This document shows positions 15,276-23,249 of a DNA stretch of 64,000 nucleotides, piece by piece. The first letter of the stretch is position 1, and every line of letters begins with the position of its first letter. Location of the stretch: the NCBI RefSeq assembly GCF_038632915.1, contig NZ_CP152050.1, forward strand, positions 476,001 through 540,000, given 5' to 3'. The notes under the pieces are model-generated. The model was not told the origin of the DNA. It did no database searches and saw only the letters and a list, made by a program, of their open reading frames with translations. This stretch comes from Paenisporosarcina sp. FSL H8-0542 (GTDB taxonomy: Bacteria; Bacillota; Bacilli; Bacillales_A; Planococcaceae). Both the position numbers and the translations under genes were made by a program.

Positions 15276-16190
15276 ATGAAAAAGAATATTGTCCGCTTTG
15301 CTTCATTTCTATTAGCTGCCTCGTTGCTAATGCCTTCTGGTGCTTTGGCAAGCACAGGTTCCTCATCTTCTGGAAATGTGATTAATGAAAAATTTGGCAT
15401 GCCAATCGTCGTGTATGGAGCTGATTTAACAGAAGCTGAAAAACAAAGTGTCAAAGACAGTCTGAATGTAACGAGTGAAAGCGAAGTCGAGGAAATCTCA
15501 GTTAATGGCGATGATTTAGTTAAGTATATTAAAGATGGAGATTCATCAGCCCGTATGTTTTCATCCGCAAAAATTACACGCGAGGATGCAGGCAAAGGCT
15601 TAGTGATTAAAATCGTGACAGAAGAGAATATCACGCAAGTAACCGCTGAAATGTACGAAAATGCAATGTTAACTGCCGGAATCGAAGATGCAACGGTTGA
15701 AGTGGCAGCACCAAAGAAAGTAACGGGTCATTCCGCTTTAGTGGGGATTTACAAAGCATATGAAGTCAGTGGAGAAACATTGGACAAAGAGCGTACGGAT
15801 GTAGCGAATGAAGAACTTTCCGTGGCAACCATTTTAGCTGATAAATCGGGTATTGATGAAGCAAAAGTAAGTGAACTGTTAACGGAGATTAAAAAAGATA
15901 TCGCAGAACAAAATCCTGCAACTAAAGAAGAAGTTGAAAAGATTGTTCAAGATCAATTGGCGAAACTCCAAATTGAGTTAAGTCCAGAAGACCGTCAATT
16001 ATTGGTCGATTTAATGGATCGTATTCGACAACTGGACATCGATTTCAGTAAATGGTCTGATCAATTGAATGACTTAAGCAAAACAATTGAAGATAAAATC
16101 GGCAACATTGTTGATAATGAGGGCTTTTGGCAAAGTGTTAAAAACTTCTTCAATAGTTTAATCGATTCCATTCGGTCATTATTTAATTAA
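15276..16190 (+). CDS. exported DUF1002 family protein (YpuA-like)
   Basis: The 304-residue protein has a signal peptide (KKNIVRFASFLLAASLLMP, cut after GALA) and the DUF1002 core: VVYGADLTEAEKQSV, the ITREDAGKGLVIKI segment, and TAGIEDATVEVAAPKKVTG. The C-terminal 100 residues are rich in charged coiled-coil-like helices. B. subtilis YpuA is a relative connected with the cell envelope; function is unknown. ATG 15276 is behind AGAGGAG. It is monocistronic, flanked by hairpins on both sides. Confidence 0.88.
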   Translation: MKKNIVRFASFLLAASLLMPSGALASTGSSSSGNVINEKFGMPIVVYGADLTEAEKQSVKDSLNVTSESEVEEISVNGDDLVKYIKDGDSSARMFSSAKITREDAGKGLVIKIVTEENITQVTAEMYENAMLTAGIEDATVEVAAPKKVTGHSALVGIYKAYEVSGETLDKERTDVANEELSVATILADKSGIDEAKVSELLTEIKKDIAEQNPATKEEVEKIVQDQLAKLQIELSPEDRQLLVDLMDRIRQLDIDFSKWSDQLNDLSKTIEDKIGNIVDNEGFWQSVKNFFNSLIDSIRSLFN

Positions 16191-16193
16191 GTG

Positions 16194-16221
16194 AAAAACC
16201 TCCCAAGTGGAGGTTTTTTTC
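16194..16221 (+). terminator. intrinsic terminator of the DUF1002 gene
   Basis: AAAAACCTCC-CAAGT-GGAGGTTTTTTT. Confidence 0.92.
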
Positions 16222-16277
16222 ATGTAGTGAAATGTATAAATCTTGTACATTCAGCTACTTTCTTTCAAGGCACAATT

Positions 16278-16350
16278 GGTCTAGCTCCAGTGCCAGAAAG
16301 GCGAAATATACGTTTTCTTCCTTCCATCGCCGGTGTTAAACTAGAGCGAA
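16278..16350 (+). repeat. degenerate dispersed repeat, family A
   Basis: GGTCTAGCTCCAGTGCC is the recognisable end; the rest has decayed. It lies in the 270-bp gap ahead of the dioxygenase gene. Confidence 0.4.
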
Positions 16351-16382
16351 ACTTTTCACTTTTCTACATTGAAACAGAACAA

Positions 16383-16411
16383 TTGCGCATCCTTTAATTG
16401 CGTGATAAACT
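16383..16411 (+). promoter_or_regulatory. candidate sigma-A promoter of the dioxygenase gene
   Basis: TTGCGC (16383-16388) and TAAACT (16406-16411) are 17 bp apart; transcription would begin at the left edge of the MhqR-type palindrome. Confidence 0.5.
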
Positions 16412-16417
16412 AAAAGA

Positions 16418-16445
16418 AAAAATATCTCGAATTCGAGATATTTTT
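16418..16445. promoter_or_regulatory. perfect MhqR-type operator
   Basis: A 28-bp palindrome without mismatch; its core TATCTCGAATTCGAGATA (16423-16440) equals the MhqR operator of B. subtilis. It covers the predicted transcription start and lies 17 bp ahead of the start codon, as expected for repression. Confidence 0.85.
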
Positions 16446-16462
16446 ATATAGGAGGAATTATT

Positions 16463-17431
16463 ATGGAATTGGCCGGTATTCATCATGTATCAGCAATTAC
16501 AGCGAACGCTGAAAAAAACTTTGATTTCTTTACTCGTATAATGGGTATGCGACTCGTGAAAAAAAGTGTGAATCAAGATAACACATCGTCATATCATCTG
16601 TTTTATGCGGATGCAGTAGGTACACCTGGGACGGATATGACCTATTTTGATATTCCGCACGCAGCAAAAACAGTACCTGGTGTTTCAAGCATCAGTAACA
16701 CGGCTTTTCGCATAAAAAGTGAAGATGCCCTGGCATTTTGGAAAGAACGCTTTACGGAACACAATGTTTATTTCGAAGAAGTGATTGAACGTTTCGGAAG
16801 AAAAACGATGTATTTTGAAGACTTTGAAGGATCACGTCTCATGTTGGTAGTTGATGATGGAAAAGGAGTACCTTATGGAATCCCTTGGACAAAATCAGCG
16901 GTTCCTGAAGAATTTGCAGTTGTTGGATTAGGGCAAGTCACTTTGACTGTTCGCAAAGCGGAACAAACACAATTTGTCTTGACTGAAGTATTAGGTTTTA
17001 CAAAAGTAGGCACGTATCCATCACCTATTCAAGGAATGCCTGAGATTACGGTTTTCTCCACTGGGGAAGGTGGGCCTGCGTCAGAAGTGCATATTGAAGA
17101 ACGTGCAGATTTGCCAATGGAGCGACCAGGTCGTGGGAGTGTTCATCATGTGGCATTCCGGGTAAAAACGTTTGAAGACTATGATAAATGGGAAGAGTTA
17201 CTCCGTTCAAAAGGATTTATGACTTCTGGCAAAGTTGATCGCTACTACTTTAAATCAATTTATTTCCGTGAACCAAATGGAATATTGTATGAACTGGCAA
17301 CTGATGAGCCAGGGTTTGCCACTGATGAGTCAATGGATACATTAGGTGAAACCCTTGCATTACCACCGTTTTTGGAATCACGTCGTGAACAAATTGAAGC
17401 CTCACTTCGCCCGCTTTCATTGAAAGAGTAA
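16463..17431 (+). CDS. ring-cleaving dioxygenase, MhqA/MhqO-like
   Basis: The 322-residue two-module vicinal-oxygen-chelate protein has the N-terminal GIHHVSAITANAEKN, NQDNTSSYHLFYAD with GTDMTYF, and a second module with SVHHVAFRV and GILYELATDEPGF. His in HHVS, His in VHHVAF and the Glu of LYELATD form the expected 2-His-1-carboxylate iron site. B. subtilis MhqA, MhqE and MhqO are hydroquinone or catechol-2-S conjugate dioxygenases repressed by MhqR. The perfect MhqR-type box directly upstream supports the same role. I cannot decide which paralogue it corresponds to. Ribosome-binding site GGAGG. Confidence 0.92.
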   Translation: MELAGIHHVSAITANAEKNFDFFTRIMGMRLVKKSVNQDNTSSYHLFYADAVGTPGTDMTYFDIPHAAKTVPGVSSISNTAFRIKSEDALAFWKERFTEHNVYFEEVIERFGRKTMYFEDFEGSRLMLVVDDGKGVPYGIPWTKSAVPEEFAVVGLGQVTLTVRKAEQTQFVLTEVLGFTKVGTYPSPIQGMPEITVFSTGEGGPASEVHIEERADLPMERPGRGSVHHVAFRVKTFEDYDKWEELLRSKGFMTSGKVDRYYFKSIYFREPNGILYELATDEPGFATDESMDTLGETLALPPFLESRREQIEASLRPLSLKE

Positions 17432-17464
17432 ATTATGCTAAACTGAAAAAAAGGAGTGGTGGTA

Positions 17465-17746
17465 ATGGAGTTCCAGTTTAAAGAATTAGGTCATGATGCA
17501 TACGCATTTGTGCATGAAAAAGATGGTCAGGCCTTAGGGGAAATTACATGGACGTTGCTTGGGGATGTAATGGTGATGGATCATACATTTGTTTCTCCTG
17601 CACTTCGAGGGCAAGGGGTAGCTAAACAATTACTCGATCGTTCAGCAGAATATGCTCGGGAAAACGTATATAAAATGGAAGCCGTTTGTTCATATGTCGT
17701 GTCTGCTTTCAATCAATCTGATGAATATGAAGATCTTAAAGCATAA
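17465..17746 (+). CDS. small GNAT-type N-acetyltransferase (YjdJ-like)
   Basis: The 93-residue protein is a minimal COG2388-type GNAT: GEITWTLLGDVMVMDHTFV, then SPALRGQGVAKQLLDRS with the acetyl-CoA loop RGQGVA, and CSYVVSAF. Proteins of this class have half the length of usual GNATs and often lack the C-terminal strand pair. The start is ATG 17465 behind AAAGGAG. It follows the dioxygenase gene by 33 bp and could share its MhqR-controlled transcript. Substrate unknown. Confidence 0.85.
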   Translation: MEFQFKELGHDAYAFVHEKDGQALGEITWTLLGDVMVMDHTFVSPALRGQGVAKQLLDRSAEYARENVYKMEAVCSYVVSAFNQSDEYEDLKA

Positions 17747-17787
17747 AAAAGGCAATCCGCTAATTCATTTAGTGGGTTGCCTTTTAT
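17747..17787 (+). terminator. intrinsic terminator
   Basis: AAAAAAGGCAATCC and GGGTTGCCTTTT form the stem after the small GNAT gene. Confidence 0.85.
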
Positions 17788-17813
17788 ATCGACTTCGTCA
17801 TATTGTTTATCCC

Positions 17814-17912
17814 TCACATTTGAGTAAAAATAAATAAAAATCCAGTTAATACGGAAGACCCTACCATTGTGTACATGAAATCTGATTGACTGAAAATTAA
17901 TTTCTTTTCCAT
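17814..17912 (-). CDS. possible 32-residue membrane peptide
   Basis: The minus strand encodes MEKKLIFSQSDFMYTMVGSS followed by VLTGFLFIFTQM, one predicted transmembrane segment. GGAAGGAG lies about ten bases upstream of the ATG. A longer overlapping frame without membrane character uses the same leader. I do not recognise the peptide and support rests only on composition and ribosome-binding site. Confidence 0.4.
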   Translation of the reverse strand: MEKKLIFSQSDFMYTMVGSSVLTGFLFIFTQM

Positions 17913-17978
17913 CTTGCATCAACTCCTTCCATTATGGTATTACTGATTGTGTACCCGTGCATTCCACTTTTAAAACAG

Positions 17979-18004
17979 GTTTATTCATAATTTCTTAAGG
18001 GAAT
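17979..18004 (+). promoter_or_regulatory. sigma-B-type promoter of the DUF4064 gene
   Basis: GTTTAT (17979-17984), 14 bp, GGGAAT (17999-18004), matching GTTTAA-N12-15-GGGWAW, 71 bp ahead of the start codon. Confidence 0.6.
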
Positions 18005-18075
18005 AAAGAATAATGAAACCATATTACCTGTGGTTCGTACATAATATAGTAAATAAAATTTAAGAGGTGAATGCT

Positions 18076-18543
18076 TTGAGCAGAGCGGGAGAAGTAACAT
18101 TAGGTGTAATTGGTACTATATTAAACGTCATTTTATTAATTTTTGCGACACTTACAGTTGTGGGGGCATCCAATGCAAACCCCGATGAATTGAAACAAAT
18201 GTTAGAAAAAGAAGTAATGTTATCCGATCCGTCCATGACAGCTGAAGACATTGCTGTATTTAATGATGTTGTTGATGTCGGTCTGAATGTAGTCAGCGTG
18301 GTAGGATGGGTAATTGTTGTAACTTTACTTATCAGCGTCATTTTAAGTATATTGGGCGTAGTGAAAGTGTCCAAAAACAAGAGTCCGAAAGCTGCAGGAA
18401 TCTTATTCATCTTTGCAGGGTTATTGTCAGGTATTTTGTTATTAGCGCCAATTTTGTTCTACATTGCAGCAATTATGTGTTTCGTGCGTAAAACACCAGT
18501 AGAAGATTCTTACTACAACAATGAAGTGCAACATCAAAATTAA
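18076..18543 (+). CDS. DUF4064 family membrane protein
   Basis: The 155-residue protein has four hydrophobic segments, with an acidic loop (about residues 35-65) between the first and second. The opening SRAGEVTLGVIGTILN is the hallmark of DUF4064 proteins. TTG at 18076 follows AAGAGGTG with six bases between; the GTG at 18067 is inside that site. Function is unknown. The sigma-B-type promoter suggests it is induced in general stress, possibly as an envelope protein. Confidence 0.83.
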   Translation: MSRAGEVTLGVIGTILNVILLIFATLTVVGASNANPDELKQMLEKEVMLSDPSMTAEDIAVFNDVVDVGLNVVSVVGWVIVVTLLISVILSILGVVKVSKNKSPKAAGILFIFAGLLSGILLLAPILFYIAAIMCFVRKTPVEDSYYNNEVQHQN

Positions 18544-18560
18544 CCACAACAACCATTATA

Positions 18561-18602
18561 AAAAAGTGGAAAGCGCTAATCTAGTCTACATCTAGCGCTA
18601 TC
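18561..18602 (+). repeat. degenerate dispersed repeat, family A (inverted orientation)
   Basis: AAAAGTGGAAAGCGC is identical to the segment at 39028-39042. It runs on into AGCGCTA/TAGCGCT arms that can fold back. Confidence 0.5.
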
Positions 18603-18652
18603 CATATACGGCTTTTACATGTAGTTTTAAGTTAATAGCTTAACTAGATAAG

Positions 18653-18692
18653 AAAACGCCTGTTAACATTTAACTGTTAACAGGCGTTTTTA
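18653..18692. terminator. bidirectional terminator
   Basis: AAAACGCCTGTTAAC and GTTAACAGGCGTTTTT; it also covers the last codons of the minus-strand GNAT gene. Confidence 0.88.
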
Positions 18693-19164
18693 AATTATAA
18701 ACATATTTAGCTGTCGATAAAGGGTGTCCTTCAAAAAACTCATCGAACTCTTCGACACATGTAAAATTACTACGTTCATAGAATGTACGACCTTTTTGAT
18801 TTTCGCTTTCAACGTAAACAAATAATTGTTGAGCATCTTGAATGTGTTGAAGTCCTTCATTTAATAACTGCTTCCCATATCCTAAATGCTGATGCGAAGG
18901 CAATAAATAAATGGCTGTCAGTTCGGCATCTCCATCTTCATCTACGCGCGTGAAATTGGCAAACCCAATAATTTCGTCATCATGAATAGCGACATACACA
19001 GATGTTTTTTCTAAACGTTTCATCATCATGGCATTTGAATAAGCCCGTTCAATAAATAAATCTTGAATTTCAGCTGGAATAATACCTTCATAAGTATCAT
19101 GCCAACTAATCTTAGCGATTTGCTGTACCGCAGCAATATCGTCTTGTTTCATCGCTCGTATCAA
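18670..19164 (-). CDS. GNAT family N-acetyltransferase (RimI-like)
   Basis: A 164-residue GNAT: IRAMKQDDIAAVQQIAKIS, ELTAIYLLPSHQHLGYGKQL with the acetyl-CoA loop HLGYGK, then VESENQKGRTFYERSNF. The TTG start at 19164 follows GAGGTGA by six bases; the ATG 12 bases inside has no such site. The C-terminal codons overlap the terminator shared with the DUF4064 gene. Substrate unknown. Confidence 0.88.
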   Translation of the reverse strand: MIRAMKQDDIAAVQQIAKISWHDTYEGIIPAEIQDLFIERAYSNAMMMKRLEKTSVYVAIHDDEIIGFANFTRVDEDGDAELTAIYLLPSHQHLGYGKQLLNEGLQHIQDAQQLFVYVESENQKGRTFYERSNFTCVEEFDEFFEGHPLSTAKYVYNLKTPVNS

Positions 19165-19258
19165 ATCGTCTCACCTCAAAATTCTTTCAACTATCATACC
19201 AAAGATTTCACTTGTATGCCATAGCTGTGAAATAATATCCTCAAGGGGAGTGGAAAAT

Positions 19259-19702
19259 ATGTGGACAATCAAATCATTTCAAGAGTTATCAACATACGAA
19301 CTTTATACATACTTACAATTGCGAGTGGATGTCTTTGTAGTAGAACAATCATGTCCCTATCCCGAGATAGATGGATGCGATATGGATTCATACCATCTCG
19401 CTTATATTGAAAATGGTGAATTGCTTTCATATGCACGCATTTTACCTGCCGGGATAAAATATAACCGTATTTCAATTGGAAGAGTGATTGTGAACAAAAA
19501 AGCACGGGGGAGAGGGCTGGCAAAGCAATTAATGGAACAGGCAATATCTTTTAGCAGTGAAAAATGGCCAAACGGTGATATTCAATTGCAAGCTCAAACG
19601 CAGCTGAAACATTTTTATGGAACTTTTGGCTTTGAGGAAATTTCGGAAGAGTATAACGAAGATGGAATTCCACATGTCGATATGCTATTGCACAAGTTTT
19701 GA
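19259..19702 (+). CDS. ElaA family GNAT acetyltransferase
   Basis: The 147-residue protein has the ElaA hallmarks YLQLRVDVFVVEQSCPYPEI near the N-terminus, YARILPAG, SIGRVIVNKKARGRGLAK with the acetyl-CoA loop, and the terminal FGFEEISEEYNEDGIPHVDM. ATG 19259 follows AAGGGGAG. ElaA proteins are conserved and poorly characterised; a small-molecule acceptor is likely. It is divergent from the preceding GNAT gene and shares an 85-bp control region. Confidence 0.92.
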   Translation: MWTIKSFQELSTYELYTYLQLRVDVFVVEQSCPYPEIDGCDMDSYHLAYIENGELLSYARILPAGIKYNRISIGRVIVNKKARGRGLAKQLMEQAISFSSEKWPNGDIQLQAQTQLKHFYGTFGFEEISEEYNEDGIPHVDMLLHKF

Positions 19703-19733
19703 TAAGTTCATCATTTTGCCATCATTATGAAGT

Positions 19734-19757
19734 GTTGAACATGAAAATAAGGGGTAT
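19734..19757 (+). promoter_or_regulatory. sigma-B-type promoter
   Basis: GTTGAA (19734-19739), 12 bp, GGGTAT (19752-19757), about 46 bp ahead of the next start codon. Confidence 0.6.
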
Positions 19758-19803
19758 CTAATAGTTATAAAAAGAAATTAGATTTTTTGGAGGATTGGTG
19801 ACA

Positions 19804-20142
19804 ATGGGAAAAGGAAATAATCGTTCATTACTGTTAGCCGGACTGGCAGCAGGAGCATATGCTTACTTTAGTAAACCTGAAAATCGTGAAAAAGCACTAG
19901 TAGCTTTCAATAATACGAAAACAAAATTCAATGCCTATATGGAATCACAAAAAGTGAATAAAACAGAATTGACGAAGGCAGGTCATTCAGAACCTCATGA
20001 TATTGACGACAATAAAATGGTAGGCGAAAGTGCCATGACAAGTGTTCATTATTACAACGAGTCAGTCCAGGATAAAAACAAACAATCGGATTCAAATGAT
20101 ACAGATCCAATTGAAAAGAAATTGGATACGGAAAATGAATAA
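19804..20142 (+). CDS. small hypothetical protein, probable general-stress product
   Basis: A 112-residue protein that starts GKGNNRSLLLAGLAAGAYAYF, a short Gly/Ala hydrophobic stretch, followed by SKPENREKALVAFNNTKTK and a very polar, acidic tail (QDKNKQSDSNDTD). The layout recalls YtxH/GsiB-like stress proteins, but I cannot assign a family. ATG 19804 is preceded by GGAGG. The upstream sigma-B-type promoter makes a stress role the best guess. Confidence 0.7.
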   Translation: MGKGNNRSLLLAGLAAGAYAYFSKPENREKALVAFNNTKTKFNAYMESQKVNKTELTKAGHSEPHDIDDNKMVGESAMTSVHYYNESVQDKNKQSDSNDTDPIEKKLDTENE

Positions 20143-20144
20143 AA

Positions 20145-20186
20145 AAGAAGGCTACGCTACGAGCGAGCGTACCCTTCTTTTTTTTT
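20145..20186 (+). terminator. intrinsic terminator
   Basis: AAGAAGGCTACGCT and AGCGTACCCTTCTTTTTTTT form an imperfect stem with a long T run. Confidence 0.85.
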
Positions 20187-20250
20187 GAAAGTGATTAAGG
20201 TCAAAAGTATCACCGTTAAACATACTAAAGAACTATTCGCGTGATTACAT

Positions 20251-20901
20251 TTAGAATCCGAGGGATCTTCGGAAATAACTAGCATATCGCTGACTGACAG
20301 GAATTCTGGTTCCATCAGTCATCTCAAGTAAAAAAGTCGAATGGGAATCAGGTTGAATTTCTTTAATGAATGCGATATTGACTATGTATGAACGGTGACA
20401 TCTGATAAAGGTTTCCGAAGAAAGAAACAATTCCAATTCACTTAAATTAAAACGGTGATAACCTTCCTTACTTTCGGTTTTCACAAACGTTTTTCTTAGC
20501 TGGGTTTCCAGGAAAAGGACATGTTCATGTTTAACAGGATACCAATTTTCATCCGTTTTTATCGTCATATATTGACTTAAAAATGGAGAAGGTTGATGGG
20601 GAAGTATTGCAGTTACTGCACCTTTGGTTTTACCCTCTTCGATAATGGGGATACTCATTCCATAATAAGATACACCAAAAAGATCAGGATCTATAAACTC
20701 GTTCACTTTTTGACCATATAAAAGAGCTTTATGTGTTGCCGTTCCTTCTTTTATCGGATCACCAGGAAGTATTTTTAAATCAATTCTTTTACTCGGTTGA
20801 TAATACACATACTCGTTGGTATTTGATATCGCAATGGATGCTTGCTCAGGAAAAAATTCCTGTATGACTTTCATGATTTCATTTATTGATTTTGTGTCCA
20901 A
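20251..20901 (-). CDS. LytTR-domain regulator with N-terminal sensor region
   Basis: The 216-residue protein has a C-terminal LytTR DNA-binding domain (about 115-216: YHRFNLSELELFLSSETFIRC region, then HRSYIVNIAFIKEI and DGTRIPVSQRY). Residues 1-110 look like a small ligand-binding PAS/Cache-like domain (NTNEYVYYQPSKRIDL, VSYYGMSIPIIEEGKTKGAV). It has no receiver domain, so it is a one-component regulator and not part of a classical two-component pair. No histidine kinase is adjacent. Its targets and ligand are unknown. Confidence 0.85.
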   Translation of the reverse strand: MDTKSINEIMKVIQEFFPEQASIAISNTNEYVYYQPSKRIDLKILPGDPIKEGTATHKALLYGQKVNEFIDPDLFGVSYYGMSIPIIEEGKTKGAVTAILPHQPSPFLSQYMTIKTDENWYPVKHEHVLFLETQLRKTFVKTESKEGYHRFNLSELELFLSSETFIRCHRSYIVNIAFIKEIQPDSHSTFLLEMTDGTRIPVSQRYASYFRRSLGF

Positions 20902-21237
20902 TTAATGCACCTCATTTTTAAACGAAATTCTCTTTTTCACACTATTTTACCATATAAAACACTTAGGGTCAGAGGAGGTATTTTCCTTGAAAAAAGCATT
21001 GTTCCTTCATCAGGTAAAGAATTAGCAGAAACCTATTAATATTTGTATTATATCTGCAAAAATCCTAATATATTAAATGTCTCTTGTTTCATTTGATGGA
21101 GCATGTCGTACAGATGTGATAAAATACCTAATATTACAGAAAATTTACAAAAAATAAAAAAGTAATAAAACTATATTCATAGATGACAATTAATTATATA
21201 GTTAACTAATATGGTGAAATACGGGTGGTGAGTTTTT
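20902..21237. other. 336-bp intergenic region with a 12-codon minicistron
   Basis: AT-rich DNA between divergent regulators. The only feature seen is AGAGGAGGT followed by TTG at 20987 and an open frame of 12 codons that ends at 21025 (KKALFLHQVKN after the start). It may be a leader peptide or a gene remnant. No clear -35/-10 pair could be set for the AraC gene. Confidence 0.35.
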
Positions 21238-22020
21238 ATGCAGTTAAATCAATCAACAGGCAGTGAAACAATAGCTAAAAAATATATGAGTGAAATTGAA
21301 ATATCCTCTCAGTTTGAAGGAATAGATGATTTCTTTGAATTGGAAGCTAAGCTTTTGTATGAAATTCACCATTTGGAAACGGAACAAGCAAAGAAAACCT
21401 TGCATCTAATTATCGATCTAATATCTCTGAGAGCAGGTAAGCAGACGATTCGTGGAGTTAAAAATTACTTCAATGTGCTGTCATCCATTATGGCGAGGAA
21501 ATTATATGAAAACCAAGTGCCTTCAAAAAAGGCTTTTGCTTTTAATGCAGCCTGTATCGAAATGATTGATTTTCATATGAGTGACGCGGCATTCCTTCAA
21601 TTTGCAGATGATTTAATCGATTTTTTTGTGTCCGTAATTTCAGAAAGAAAACAACCTACCTTCAGTCATCAAACCGTAAATAAAGTAATTTTGTTTATTA
21701 ACGAGGAAGTAGAATCCGAATTGACAGTAGAAGATATTGCAAAGCATTTCCAAGTCAGCACGAGCCACCTATCACGAATTTTCCGGGAACATGTTGGGAT
21801 TACGCTGGTAGAATATTTAAATGTCAGACGTGTGGAAGAATCACAATACTATTTGCGCCATACAAACAAAAGTATTTCAGCGATTTCAAGACAATATCAT
21901 TTCTGCAATCAGAGCTATTTCACCCGAATATTTAAGAAATATACAGAGGTTACTCCTAAACAATTTCGTGACCAAAAAGAACATGAATATTTTAGGTTTA
22001 CATTACCAACAACAGTTTAA
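21238..22020 (+). CDS. AraC family transcriptional regulator
   Basis: The 260-residue protein has two C-terminal HTH motifs of the AraC type (about 165-255: LTVEDIAKHFQVSTSHLSRI and SISAISRQYHFCNQSYFTR, with FKKYTEVTPKQFR). The N-terminal 150 residues are all-helical and do not resemble the usual cupin domain, so the effector is not predictable. No target genes are adjacent on the same strand other than the distant yidC, which has its own leader. Confidence 0.9.
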   Translation: MQLNQSTGSETIAKKYMSEIEISSQFEGIDDFFELEAKLLYEIHHLETEQAKKTLHLIIDLISLRAGKQTIRGVKNYFNVLSSIMARKLYENQVPSKKAFAFNAACIEMIDFHMSDAAFLQFADDLIDFFVSVISERKQPTFSHQTVNKVILFINEEVESELTVEDIAKHFQVSTSHLSRIFREHVGITLVEYLNVRRVEESQYYLRHTNKSISAISRQYHFCNQSYFTRIFKKYTEVTPKQFRDQKEHEYFRFTLPTTV

Positions 22021-22047
22021 AGAGTCGTCCATACGACTCTTTTTTCT
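22021..22047 (+). terminator. intrinsic terminator of the AraC gene
   Basis: AGAGTCGT-CCAT-ACGACTCTTTTTT. Confidence 0.92.
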
Positions 22048-22115
22048 CTGGATTTGAAATTTGGTAGTCATATAAGGTATACTTTTCTATAGTTTAAAAG
22101 ATGAAGGTGAACCTA

Positions 22116-22880
22116 GTGAAGAAAAAAATCGGATTACTGTCAATGCTTGTGATGGCTGCCGTAGTTTTAAGTGGTTGTTCGGGTGTTGAAAATAAGGAAG
22201 GGTTTTTCTATGACTTTTTAGTATACCCTTTTGAATATTCGCTTAACTTTTTTGGTGATTTGTTTAACGGAAGTTTCGGCTTAGCTATTATTGCGATTAC
22301 TGTATTGATTCGACTTATATTAATGCCTTTAATGTTGCGTAACTATAAAAATCAACAAGGCATGAAAGTCAAAATGGATGCAATGAAGCCAGAAATGGAT
22401 GAAATCCAAAAGAAAATTAAAGCATCGAAAGACAAAGAAGAGCAAATGAAGTTACAGCAAGAGATGATGGGACTTTACCGTAAACATAATGTAAATCCAT
22501 TAAATATGGGTTGCTTGCCTATGTTGATACAAATGCCAATCATTATGGGACTTTATTTTGCGATTTTGCATTCTCCAGAAGTAAAGGATCATCAATTCTT
22601 ATGGTATAGTTTGGGATCACCTGATATTATCATGACGTTGATTGCAGGTGCTGTTTACTTCTTACAAGCAAAAGTGTCATTATGGACCGTTCCTGAACAA
22701 CAAAAGCAGCAAATGAAGATGTTTGTGTATATCTCACCAATCATGATTATGTTCGTGTCATTTACATCGATGGCAGCTCTACCACTTTACTGGACAGTTG
22801 GTGGTTTACTGTTAATATTCCAAACCTATTTAGGACGCAAGTTTTACTCGAATCATCCTGAAAAAGCATTAGAAGAATAA
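22116..22880 (+). CDS. yidC: membrane protein insertase YidC (lipoprotein form)
   Basis: The 254-residue YidC/Oxa1 protein has a lipoprotein signal (VVLSGCSG) and five transmembrane segments. ITVLIRLILMPL carries the conserved Arg of the hydrophilic groove. A charged cytoplasmic hairpin KPEMDEIQKKIKASKDKEEQ and the MGCLPMLIQMPI segment follow. It inserts membrane proteins alone or with SecYEG. Bacillales usually encode two copies (SpoIIIJ and YqjG); being outside the rnpA-jag locus, this is probably the second. GTG 22116 follows AAGGTGA. The 70-bp leader has no room for a MifM-like sensor ORF. Confidence 0.93.
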   Translation: MKKKIGLLSMLVMAAVVLSGCSGVENKEGFFYDFLVYPFEYSLNFFGDLFNGSFGLAIIAITVLIRLILMPLMLRNYKNQQGMKVKMDAMKPEMDEIQKKIKASKDKEEQMKLQQEMMGLYRKHNVNPLNMGCLPMLIQMPIIMGLYFAILHSPEVKDHQFLWYSLGSPDIIMTLIAGAVYFLQAKVSLWTVPEQQKQQMKMFVYISPIMIMFVSFTSMAALPLYWTVGGLLLIFQTYLGRKFYSNHPEKALEE

Positions 22881-22884
22881 CATG

Positions 22885-22919
22885 AAAAAGTCGGTGGCAC
22901 ATTGCCCCGACTTTTTTTC
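22885..22919 (+). terminator. intrinsic terminator of yidC
   Basis: AAAAAGTCGG and CCGACTTTTTTT flank a 12-base loop. Confidence 0.88.
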
Positions 22920-22933
22920 TAGGAGAGAGCATG

Positions 22934-23179
22934 ATGAAGACTAATTGGTTAATCGGTTTACTCATGACCGTTTTAAGTATATTGGCCATTGTATTTATTA
23001 TTAAAGGGAACATTAACATGGCTGTTTTGTTCATGACCGCGATATTCGCCATAACGAATGGTTATCGTGCGATGAAGTTAAAAGAAAGTGGATTTGGCAA
23101 AGAGGCTAAGTGGATGAAATCGGTAGCCATATTGTTTGTAATTGCGTTTTTCGTAACACTTTTAATGATGTTTCTTTAA
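22934..23179 (+). CDS. small hypothetical membrane protein
   Basis: An 81-residue protein with three hydrophobic segments (about 5-23, 28-45 and 60-80) separated by a basic loop, YRAMKLKESGFGKEAKWMK. It follows the yidC terminator by 14 bp with AGGAGAG as the ribosome-binding site; ATG 22934 gives better spacing than ATG 22931. I do not recognise the family. Confidence 0.7.
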   Translation: MKTNWLIGLLMTVLSILAIVFIIKGNINMAVLFMTAIFAITNGYRAMKLKESGFGKEAKWMKSVAILFVIAFFVTLLMMFL

Positions 23180-23249
23180 AAGTGTATAAACTATAAATTT
23201 TAAGCCATCATGCTAATGAGAGACTATATTCATGCATGGAGGTTTTTAG

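Noticed and set aside
15116..15634. 172-residue ORF on the minus strand
   Set aside because: Antisense to the DUF1002 gene, no ribosome-binding site and low-complexity composition.
22048..22115. A MifM-like translational sensor upstream of yidC
   Set aside because: The gap is only about 70 bp and has no ORF; MifM needs a leader of about 95 codons.
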